Source of the DNA: Muribaculaceae bacterium
GTDB taxonomy: Bacteria > Bacteroidota > Bacteroidia > Bacteroidales > Muribaculaceae
DNA length: 6,936 nt
Assembly (NCBI GenBank): GCA_017619255.1
Contig: JAFZSS010000200.1
Span: forward strand, 1 to 6,936
Reading direction: 5' to 3'
Both the position numbers and the translations under genes were made by a program. Positions within the stretch are counted from its first letter, which is position 1. Each line of letters begins with the position of its first letter. The notes under the pieces are model-generated. The model was not told where the DNA came from. It worked only from the letters and a program-made list of their open reading frames with translations, and made no database searches. Positions 1 to 5,950 of this stretch are shown in pieces.

Positions 1-2314
1 CCTGGGTGAAACCGCCGGTGATGGAGCCCCAGCTGATCTCGTCGTTGTAGTAGGGGAGCCACTGGTTCTGCAGCAGGAAGGGCTGCTGGCCATACAGACC
101 CGTGGTGTCGGCGTTCAGCTCGTGGATACCCACGTTGCGGTCGCTGATGTAGATTTTGTTCTCCACACTGTCGATGAACATGGTGAACGGGTCCTCGCTG
201 GGGGCATAGCCCACATTGTTGAGCACGGTCACGCGGTAGAAGATGCCGTTGGTGTTGTTCACATAGAACAGTTCACCGTCACCCAGCGGCTGGTTGGGAT
301 CCTGATAGGTGAACTTATTGCCGGCTACAGCGACATACACGCGGTTCTTGTAGCTCTGCAGCGTGAAGGCGTGTTGGCCGGCGTTGAAGTTGGTGTTCAC
401 GATGTTGCCGTTCTCGTCCTTGTACATCAGGTTGCCGTTAGTGGTGGCGAAATACAGGCCGGTGGGGCAACCCAGGGTGGAACCTTCGCCCGAGATGGTG
501 GCATCGGCCACGATGTTCAGGTAACGCCATTGGTTGGCGTTCTGGTAGGCGCTGACCGACTCGGGAGCCACCTTACAGATGACATTGCCTTGGCTCTCGT
601 TAAATACGCCGGCAGCAAGTGCGGGCGTGTTGACATTAAGCACGCGAAGCATCTGGATGGTGGCGGGCACTGAACCGGGCTCCATGTAGTTCACATTGGC
701 GGGAATCTCCATCTCGGTCAATGCCGTGCAGCCCTCAAAGCAGTTGCGCATCATGTTGGTGGTCGTCGTGGGCAGGCTAACGCTGGTGAGTTGTTGGCAC
801 CCAGCACACAGGCCCTGGGGAATCTCGTTGCGACCCTCGGCGATAACGATTTCCTTGAGCCCTGAGCCGGCAAACACATTCTGGCCAACGGTCACATTAT
901 TTTCCAATGTAAAGTTTTCGATGTCACTGTAGGCAAAGCCGTAGTTACCGATCGTTGTCAAAGCGGGTAGGTCTACACTCGTGAAGGGGGCATAAGCCAG
1001 ACCGTAGTTGTCGATGCTGGTCACCGTTGCATTGCTGTAGCTTGTGCCGAGGCCACCCTCATGGGCGCTTACCAGCAGGCGGGTGCCGGTGGTGTTAAGC
1101 AGCACGCCGTTATCGAGCTTGAAGTTAGCGTTGCCGTCGGCAAGGGTGATGTTGGCAAGAGTGGGGATAGGAGCAAAGGCGCCCTGACCGATGCTGGTTA
1201 CGCTGGCAGGAATGCTCACGCCGGTCAACAGGGTGTTGGCAAAGGCTTGTGTGCCAATGGCGTTCAAGGCATTGGGCAGCACGATGTCCCCGCTCAGTTT
1301 GCTGTTCTCAAATGCGCTCTGGTTGATTGTGGTCAAGGCACTGGGGAAGGTAAATGTAGTGAGTGCCGTGTTATAGAATGCAGTGATGCCGATGCTGGTG
1401 ACACCGTCGCCCATGGTCACGCTGCTCAGGTTACGGCAACCGTTGAACACGCTCTGCTCGATGGTGGTGACACCGGCAGGGATGTTAATGCTGGTCAGCG
1501 AGGTACAGCCGGCAAAGGCGCTCGAGCCGATACTGGTCACATTGTCATTCTGAAAGTTAACCCCTGACAAGGCTGTGCAACCCTGGAAAGTGGTGCCCTG
1601 GATCGTTGTGGTGTTGCCACCGATGACCAGTGTCATCAAGCCACTCATGTTGTGGAAGGGCTGTTCGTTGTTCAGGTAGGCGCTGGCGTCAACATTACGG
1701 CCCATATAAATGTATTGAATGCTTTTCAGAGCCGTGCGTGCCTCGGCACTGGCGCCGAAGGCGTTCACTTTCATCACTACAGGTTCCGTGCCGTCACTGA
1801 TGATAAATCGTTTCAGATTGTCGCAGTTGGCAAACTCCTCGCTGATGGGCTTGTTCCATCCGGGATAGACAACCACTTCCTCCAGATTGGTGCAACCATT
1901 GAACACACCGCTGCCCACGCTGGTTACTGTAGCGGGCAGGGGACTGTACTTGAGGGAGGTGCAACCCTTGAAGGTGTTGCGTGCAATCGTGACGCAAGTG
2001 GCGGGCAGTACCACGCTGGTCAGGTCGCGGCAATCCAGGAACGAGTTGGCCGCTGTGGCGACTACGGTGTACTCAACACCCTCATAGGTGAACTTCTCGG
2101 GGATGACAATGTCACCTTCATAGAATAGCGTGTCATAGGGAGTCACCGTCTTGTCGATGGTGTACTTGGCGATGGTCGCCGTTCCGTCTGTTTTAGTCGT
2201 GTAGTTGATGCCGTCGACCGTGATGTTGGCTGCTTGGGCAGCTGTCATGGCGGTCAAGCATCCTATGGCCAACATCAGTCGGCGTGACCATGTCTTGAAT
2301 GTAGACTTTCTCAT
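1..2314 (-). CDS. BspA-like leucine-rich repeat (LRR_5) secreted protein, 3' end missing
   Basis: Reading from the ATG at 2314 on the minus strand gives 771 uninterrupted codons running off the left edge. Residues 1-28 form a signal peptide: basic start, hydrophobic core LMLAIGCL, and an AQA cleavage site near residue 28. Residues 29-88 are the usual BspA-type lead-in (VDGINY, then GDIVIPEKFTYEGVEYTV). Residues about 89-560 are LRR_5 units of roughly 22-23 residues with the pattern LTSVxLPxxVTSIGxxAFxGC, clearest at 248-390 and 500-545. The characteristic interruption NANF...GVLLN...TRLL lies at 395-414. The array closes with the VAPESVSAY...W motif near 582-597. From about 619 on, blade-like stretches (GLYFATTNG; FTMFIDSVENKIYISDR) suggest a beta-propeller that continues outside the window. 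The family is surface-exposed or secreted and some members bind host proteins or matrix; the ligand here is unknown. It has its own promoter and is separated from the HU gene by a terminator. Confidence 0.93.
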   Translation of the reverse strand, partial: MRKSTFKTWSRRLMLAIGCLTAMTAAQAANITVDGINYTTKTDGTATIAKYTIDKTVTPYDTLFYEGDIVIPEKFTYEGVEYTVVATAANSFLDCRDLTSVVLPATCVTIARNTFKGCTSLKYSPLPATVTSVGSGVFNGCTNLEEVVVYPGWNKPISEEFANCDNLKRFIISDGTEPVVMKVNAFGASAEARTALKSIQYIYMGRNVDASAYLNNEQPFHNMSGLMTLVIGGNTTTIQGTTFQGCTALSGVNFQNDNVTSIGSSAFAGCTSLTSINIPAGVTTIEQSVFNGCRNLSSVTMGDGVTSIGITAFYNTALTTFTFPSALTTINQSAFENSKLSGDIVLPNALNAIGTQAFANTLLTGVSIPASVTSIGQGAFAPIPTLANITLADGNANFKLDNGVLLNTTGTRLLVSAHEGGLGTSYSNATVTSIDNYGLAYAPFTSVDLPALTTIGNYGFAYSDIENFTLENNVTVGQNVFAGSGLKEIVIAEGRNEIPQGLCAGCQQLTSVSLPTTTTNMMRNCFEGCTALTEMEIPANVNYMEPGSVPATIQMLRVLNVNTPALAAGVFNESQGNVICKVAPESVSAYQNANQWRYLNIVADATISGEGSTLGCPTGLYFATTNGNLMYKDENGNIVNTNFNAGQHAFTLQSYKNRVYVAVAGNKFTYQDPNQPLGDGELFYVNNTNGIFYRVTVLNNVGYAPSEDPFTMFIDSVENKIYISDRNVGIHELNADTTGLYGQQPFLLQNQWLPYYNDEISWGSITGGFTQ

Positions 2315-2324
2315 AAGCGATAAT

Positions 2325-2338
2325 GGTTATTGGTTATT
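2325..2338 (-). repeat. Two tandem AATAACC heptads in the LRR gene leader
   Basis: On the minus strand the leader reads AATAACC twice in perfect tandem, ending 10 bases before the ATG at 2314. A closely related AATAACT array precedes the M3 peptidase gene at 5914-5933. No Shine-Dalgarno-like sequence is seen here, so the A-rich repeat lies in the region that would normally contact the ribosome. Its function is unknown. Confidence 0.75.
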
Positions 2339-2363
2339 AAATGATGAAATTCTGTTTTAACCC

Positions 2364-2372
2364 ACAAATTTA
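2364..2372 (-). promoter_or_regulatory. Candidate -7 element of the LRR gene promoter
   Basis: The minus strand reads TAAATTTGT, a full match to the Bacteroidetes -7 consensus TAnnTTTGY. It would place the transcript start about 45 bases before the ATG at 2314. No clear TTTG is found at the expected 19-21 base spacing upstream, only a T-rich stretch, so the -33 element is weak or absent. Confidence 0.5.
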
Positions 2373-2471
2373 ATCATATTCCTATAAATAAAAACTCAGA
2401 AACAATAAAAAAATCAAAAATCAAGTCGATTTACGGGGTGCATGAGTGGAATTGATGGTTTCGGGCTAAGG

Positions 2472-2514
2472 CAAAAAACGCCTGCCGCGGTTCCCGTCAG
2501 GGAATGCGGCAGGC
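2472..2514 (-). terminator. hup: Intrinsic terminator of the HU gene
   Basis: Arms GCCTGCCGC (2480-2488) and GCGGCAGGC (2506-2514) pair perfectly over 9 bp. After a small asymmetric bulge (GG opposite T) a second 5-bp stem TTCCC/GGGAA closes on the tetraloop GTCA. On the minus strand the hairpin is followed at once by GTTTTTTGC, a six-T tract. It lies about 50 bases downstream of the HU stop codon, so it should end the HU transcript and insulate the LRR gene. On the plus strand only TTT follows, so it is a poor terminator in that direction. Confidence 0.9.
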
Positions 2515-2563
2515 TTTAACTCTTCAAGGAAGAACTTTCCTTGAACTTCCGTACAAGCGGTGA

Positions 2564-2845
2564 TTATTTTTTCTTGTTCACCTTCTTGGCCAGATCGGCG
2601 CCAGCTTTAAACTTAACGACTTTCTTTGCGGGGATTTTGATCTTAGCCTTGGTTGCGGGGTTGATGCCTTCACGAGCATCCTTCTTAACAACCTGGAAGG
2701 TGCCGAAGCCGATCAGAGCGACTTTCTTTCCATCCTTCAATGCGCCACCAACTGCGCAGAGCATTGCATCGAGAGCGGCCTTAGCCTGAGTCTTGTTCAA
2801 ATTGGCCTTTTCGGCGATTGCTTGTACTAATTCAGTCTTGTTCAT
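2564..2845 (-). CDS. hup: HU-family DNA-binding protein
   Basis: The product has 93 residues, the normal length for HU/IHF proteins. HU is a small dimeric nucleoid protein that bends and compacts DNA without strong sequence preference. Residues 1-45 form the helical dimerisation half (MNKTELVQAIAEKANL, then an Ala-rich helix). The family signature GFGTF lies at 46-50. The beta-arm follows, with REGINPAT at 58-65 containing Pro63, which matches the DNA-intercalating proline of the canonical GRNPxTG arm tip. VVKFKAGADL at 76-85 closes the fold, and the end is Lys-rich (KKVNKKK). The usual Arg before NP is Ile61 here. The gene is monocistronic: a strong promoter lies upstream and an intrinsic terminator downstream. 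It is divergent from the rhomboid cluster. It could be an HU or IHF-like paralogue; the sequence does not settle which. Confidence 0.96.
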   Translation of the reverse strand: MNKTELVQAIAEKANLNKTQAKAALDAMLCAVGGALKDGKKVALIGFGTFQVVKKDAREGINPATKAKIKIPAKKVVKFKAGADLAKKVNKKK

Positions 2846-2905
2846 AGTGTAAAGTTTTTAATAAAATTAGTTATGTGAATAAAAAGTATATCTCTAATTC
2901 TATGC

Positions 2906-2937
2906 GCAAATATAAGTAAAACAACCGTTTCACCAAA
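2906..2937 (-). promoter_or_regulatory. hup: HU gene promoter (Bacteroidetes -33/-7 type)
   Basis: On the minus strand TTTG (2934-2937) is followed after exactly 19 bases by TATATTTGC (2906-2914). This matches both elements of the Bacteroidetes primary-sigma promoter, TTTG and TAnnTTTGY, at the expected spacing. The transcript would begin near 2898-2900, leaving an A/T-rich leader of about 50 bases before the ATG at 2845. It is the best promoter match in the window and fits a highly expressed nucleoid protein. Confidence 0.82.
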
Positions 2938-2966
2938 AAAAATCAAGAAAAAAAAACGCAAAACGG

Positions 2967-2988
2967 CCTAAAAACCATGTTTTTTAGG
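2967..2988. other. A/T-rich hairpin in the divergent promoter region
   Basis: CCTAAAAA (2967-2974) and TTTTTAGG (2981-2988) are perfect inverted repeats around the six-base loop CCATGT. Long A or T runs flank them on both sides. The hairpin sits between the promoters of the HU gene and the rhomboid cluster, upstream of both predicted transcript starts, so it is a DNA palindrome rather than part of either mRNA. It might be a protein-binding site or simply A-tract DNA. Confidence 0.5.
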
Positions 2989-3029
2989 TTTTTTATAGGC
3001 AAAAACGGCTTCAATAGTGAGTTTTTCAG

Positions 3030-3038
3030 TACTTTTGT
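3030..3038 (+). promoter_or_regulatory. Candidate -7 element for the rhomboid cluster promoter
   Basis: TACTTTTGT matches the Bacteroidetes -7 consensus TAnnTTTGY in full. It would start transcription near 3045, about 28 bases before the ATG at 3073. No TTTG is seen 19-21 bases upstream, so the -33 element is poor. This is the only good candidate in front of the four rightward genes. Confidence 0.55.
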
Positions 3039-3072
3039 GCGGACATTCAATGAGATAAGAACACTTTGAAAT

Positions 3073-3822
3073 ATGCAATTCAATAACCGCTCTTTCGGGC
3101 CCTCAGTACCGCCTGTGACTATGCACTTGCTGGCCATTAACATCCTCATGTGGTTAGCCACTTTTGTGTCTTTGAAGGTGTGGGGTAGGGACTTTAATGA
3201 GATTCTGGGGCTTCATTTTTGGAAAGCTAGTAATTTCATGCCGTGGCAGTTCATCACCTATATGTTCATGCATGATTCGACGAACTTTTACCACATCTTC
3301 TTCAACATGTTCTCGCTATGGATGTTTGGCGGGCTGATTGAGAGGGCTTTGGGCGCTAAACGCTATCTGTTGTATTACATCGTTTGTGGCTTGGGTGCCG
3401 CTCTGGTGCAGGAACTGGTATGGCAGCTCTCTTGGCAGAATATGTTGATGAGCTCAGTGCGTGGCCCTGTGGCCAATGTGAATGATCTCATCAATGCCAT
3501 CAATGCTGGCCAAGCTGATTTCACGATGGACCAGTTCTTTAACAGCATGGTGACTGTGGGCGCTTCGGGTGCGGTCTTTGGCATCTTGTTGGCCTTTGGT
3601 ATGTTGTTCCCCAATGTGAAGTTGTTTATCATCCCCATCCCGTTCCCCGTCAAGGCAAAATGGGCTGTGCTGGGATATGGCGTGCTTGAGCTTTTCTTCG
3701 GTATCTCGGGGGTGATGGACCATGTGGCGCATTTCGCTCACTTGGGGGGCATTATCGCAGGCATCATCATGATTCTGTATTGGAAACACACAGGTATCAT
3801 CAGGCGTAATGGCATTTATTGA
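3073..3822 (+). CDS. Rhomboid-family intramembrane serine protease, catalytically complete
   Basis: The 249-residue product shows the six-helix rhomboid core, which cleaves transmembrane substrates inside the inner membrane. Helix 1 lies near residues 15-35. Helix 2 (about 72-92) has H74 and N78 in YHIFFNMFSLWMFG, equivalent to the oxyanion-hole pair H150/N154 of E. coli GlpG, followed by the conserved E90-R91. Helix 4 carries GASGAVFG with nucleophile Ser165, and helix 6 carries AHFAHLGG with catalytic His223. A loop of about 40 residues (120-158) separates helices 3 and 4. The protein ends shortly after helix 6, with no extra domain. The ATG at 3073 fits the promoter at 3030-3038; Met17 at 3121 is a less likely start because it would remove the residues just before helix 1. 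Its stop codon lies inside the next gene, indicating translational coupling. The substrate is unknown. Confidence 0.95.
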   Translation: MQFNNRSFGPSVPPVTMHLLAINILMWLATFVSLKVWGRDFNEILGLHFWKASNFMPWQFITYMFMHDSTNFYHIFFNMFSLWMFGGLIERALGAKRYLLYYIVCGLGAALVQELVWQLSWQNMLMSSVRGPVANVNDLINAINAGQADFTMDQFFNSMVTVGASGAVFGILLAFGMLFPNVKLFIIPIPFPVKAKWAVLGYGVLELFFGISGVMDHVAHFAHLGGIIAGIIMILYWKHTGIIRRNGIY

Positions 3823-4720
3823 CGACATCCGTCGCACCTACAGTGGTAGCTCCCTGTTGACGAGAATCATATTCATCAACATCGGAGTGTTTTTACTGTT
3901 GCGCATCTTGGCGGTAGGGGCATTGTTGTTCAATGTGAATGTCGAGGGTATGCTCCATTGGGTGGATGTGTCCAGCAATTTGGGCGTGCTCTTGAGGCGG
4001 CCATGGACTGTGGTCACTTTCATGTTTGCCCACTTTGATGTGTGGTCCATCCTGTTCAATCTGTTGTGGCTATACTGGATAGGACGCATCTTCATGGAGT
4101 TCTTTTCGCCCAAGCAACTCATGGGCGTCTATCTGTTGGGGGGATGGGCCGGCATGCTCCTTTTCCTGTTGGCCTATAACATCTTGCCTCATTTGGTCGG
4201 CTTGCAGAACTGCCTCATTGGAGCTTCGGCGTCTGTTCTCGCCATTGTGGTGGCCACGGCAGTCTATGTGCCTGACTACAAAATAGGCCTCCTGTTCCTG
4301 GGCGAGGTCTCGCTCAAGTGGATTGCCATAGTTGTCATCATCTTCACTGTGCTGACGCTTGATAAGACAAATCTGGGCAGCAGCCTGGCACACATCGGCG
4401 GCATGTTGGTTGGCGCTTGGTATGCATGGCGTATCAGGCGTGGCCGTGACATCACCCGTCCGCTGAATGCGGTCATCGATTCCGTCTTCGGCTTGTTTAA
4501 CGGCCGCTCTTGGAAATCGTTGAAGTCCATGACTGCGAAGAAAGAGTCACCTGCCTCAGGCACTCGCAAGCAGACCTCTCGTGCTGCCCGCCCTGCCGAC
4601 GAAGTCAGTGAGGAGGAACTGGATAGGATCCTGGGCAAAATCAAGACGGCAGGTTATGATGCCCTTACCGATGAGGAAAGAGATCAACTGTTTAAAGCAT
4701 CGCGGCGGCGCAATGTCTGA
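3809..4720 (+). CDS. Rhomboid-family protein with altered active site and cytoplasmic tail
   Basis: The 303-residue product is a second rhomboid, overlapping the first by 14 bases (ATG at 3809, upstream stop at 3820-3822). The core spans about residues 17-208. The nucleophile motif reads G138-A-S140-A-S instead of GxSG, so Ser140 remains but the following Gly is Ala. The catalytic His is present as His195 in LAHIGG. In helix 2, WSILFNLLWLYWIG keeps N84 but has Ser80 where the oxyanion-hole His normally lies. The Glu-Arg pair of helix 2 is also not conserved. After helix 6 a basic segment leads to a cytoplasmic tail ending in EEELDRILGKIKTAGYD (268-284) and LTDEERDQLFKAS (286-298). This conserved end module is familiar from Bacteroidetes rhomboids; I believe it corresponds to DUF6576. 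Activity is uncertain: it may be a working variant with a Ser-His dyad or a pseudoprotease partner of the first rhomboid. Confidence 0.93.
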   Translation: MAFIDDIRRTYSGSSLLTRIIFINIGVFLLLRILAVGALLFNVNVEGMLHWVDVSSNLGVLLRRPWTVVTFMFAHFDVWSILFNLLWLYWIGRIFMEFFSPKQLMGVYLLGGWAGMLLFLLAYNILPHLVGLQNCLIGASASVLAIVVATAVYVPDYKIGLLFLGEVSLKWIAIVVIIFTVLTLDKTNLGSSLAHIGGMLVGAWYAWRIRRGRDITRPLNAVIDSVFGLFNGRSWKSLKSMTAKKESPASGTRKQTSRAARPADEVSEEELDRILGKIKTAGYDALTDEERDQLFKASRRRNV

Positions 4721-4750
4721 CACATTATATACAAAGCAGTTTTCACGATT

Positions 4751-5917
4751 ATGACATACGACAATTCAGACTATCATAATAGAAACCATCGAAAGAAACG
4801 CCTTTTCAGGCTTTTTGAGATATTGACACTATTGCTTGCAGTACTGTTGCTTTGTTGCGCCTATGCGGGTGATATAGACCCGCGCAAGTTTGTGGCAGCG
4901 CCTTTCATGGCTTTGGCTTTTGTGCCTATGCTGGTAGTTGCGTTGGTATGGTTGCTGCTGGCCATCATCAAGAGACGCTGGCTTGCTGTGACGATGACAG
5001 TTTTGGCGTTGATGTTCTCGGTGCCCATTATCAAGTTGTTCGTGCCGATGAACAGCTCTCAGAATGCACCACCCATGCCTGCCGACCCGAAGTTGACGCT
5101 CAAGGTGATGACCTATAATGTCTTGGCGTTTAACTATAATGACCCTGAACTGGGTGGGCGCCCCTGTGAGTCCATGAAACTCATTTTAGAAGCCAACCCT
5201 GATGTCGTGCTGCTACAGGAAGGTACCGCGGCAGGATTGACATGGGAGGAGATTCCGTCGCTGGCCGCTTTTATGCAGCAAATGACCGAGCGCTATCCTT
5301 ACCGCTACAGCAGTCCCGAAGGCCTTGGCATCATGTCCAAGTTCCCCTTCGAGACTGAACCGCTGGGTGAGCCACAGCAAGCGCGTTCACCGATTGGCTA
5401 TAACCGCAACAACACTTCTTATCTGGCCAGGGCCTATGACTTGCAGCTGCCGGGAGACAAGCAATTGAGGCTTGTGGATTTCCGTCTGCAGTCCTATCAC
5501 CTGAGTTTCGGCAAGAGCATGAATGTGCGTGTCTCACCCGATGTCAAGCCGTCACCGCTGGAGCGCATGCGCCGTTCATTCGCATTGCGGAACGACAATG
5601 CTGCCGAGGTGCGCAAGGCCATTGACAACTCGCCGGCTAATGTCATCGTCTGCGGTGACATGAACGATGTGGTTGCTTCCCATGTTTACCGTGTCATCTG
5701 CGGTAACGACCTGCGTGACGCATGGAGTCAGGTGGGTTTTGGCTATGCCCATACCTATAACAAACACAACCTGTATTACCGTATCGACCATATTCTGTAT
5801 CGGGGCAGCCTGCGTGCTCTCGCCGGAGAGAGATTCAAGGGAGGCTCGAGCGACCATTATCCGTTGATGGTCACTTTTGACCTCGATGTGCAGACACCGG
5901 ACAAAGAAGAATCATAA
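4751..5917 (+). CDS. Membrane-anchored endonuclease/exonuclease/phosphatase (EEP) family protein
   Basis: The 388-residue product has three predicted transmembrane helices (about 22-39, 48-72, 77-98). Basic residues lie at 14-17 and 74-76, so by the positive-inside rule the C-terminal domain faces the periplasm. Residues 114-378 are an EEP (DNase I-like) fold: MTYNVL with metal-site N123, DVVLLQE with E157, CGDMND with D303 and N305, RIDHIL with D346, and SSDHYP with D368/H369. The family cleaves phosphodiester or phosphomonoester bonds in nucleic acids, phospholipids or inositol phosphates; the substrate here cannot be read from the sequence. The strand that usually reads NxHLQS reads DFRLQSYH (243-250), so the expected catalytic-site His is Arg245. 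It starts 30 bases after the second rhomboid with no promoter or terminator seen between, so it is probably in the same transcript. Confidence 0.92.
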   Translation: MTYDNSDYHNRNHRKKRLFRLFEILTLLLAVLLLCCAYAGDIDPRKFVAAPFMALAFVPMLVVALVWLLLAIIKRRWLAVTMTVLALMFSVPIIKLFVPMNSSQNAPPMPADPKLTLKVMTYNVLAFNYNDPELGGRPCESMKLILEANPDVVLLQEGTAAGLTWEEIPSLAAFMQQMTERYPYRYSSPEGLGIMSKFPFETEPLGEPQQARSPIGYNRNNTSYLARAYDLQLPGDKQLRLVDFRLQSYHLSFGKSMNVRVSPDVKPSPLERMRRSFALRNDNAAEVRKAIDNSPANVIVCGDMNDVVASHVYRVICGNDLRDAWSQVGFGYAHTYNKHNLYYRIDHILYRGSLRALAGERFKGGSSDHYPLMVTFDLDVQTPDKEES

Positions 5918-5933
5918 CTAATAACTAATAACT
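5914..5933 (+). repeat. Near-threefold tandem AATAACT heptads in the EEP-M3 gap
   Basis: The 7-base unit AATAACT occurs twice in full (5920-5926, 5927-5933), preceded by the partial copy ATAACT (5914-5919), which overlaps the EEP stop codon. Because the unit is 7 bases, the TAA triplets at 5915, 5922 and 5929 fall in all three frames, which gives triple-frame stops. The array ends 17 bases before the ATG at 5951. A near-identical heptad pair precedes the LRR gene. Confidence 0.8.
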
Positions 5934-5950
5934 TTTTAATTATTTGCGAA

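Noticed and set aside
500..2100. Repeated short words in the LRR gene as a possible DNA repeat array
   Set aside because: They follow the 22-23 residue LRR_5 protein repeat and are diverged at the DNA level, so they are coding repeats and not a CRISPR or satellite.
122..2128. Several plus-strand open frames of 61-183 codons
   Set aside because: They lie opposite the 771-codon LRR gene, which has a signal peptide and clear repeats. Their proteins are Val/His/Gly-rich complements of LRR codons and show no family features.
2541..2789. An 82-codon plus-strand open frame over the HU gene
   Set aside because: It is the complement of the HU coding sequence, which is certain from GFGTF and NPAT motifs.
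2967..2998. Hairpin followed by TTTTTT on the plus strand, resembling a terminator
   Set aside because: The stem is almost all A/T and lies upstream of both divergent promoters, so no transcript is expected to end there.
2943..3161. A 72-codon minus-strand open frame
   Set aside because: It spans the divergent promoter region and the start of rhomboid 1, has no family features, and its C-terminal part is encoded by A/T tracts.
5934..5949. TTATTTG-like sequence before the M3 gene as a promoter
   Set aside because: It does not fit TAnnTTTG (the TA is misplaced) and lies too close to the ATG to leave room for a transcript start.
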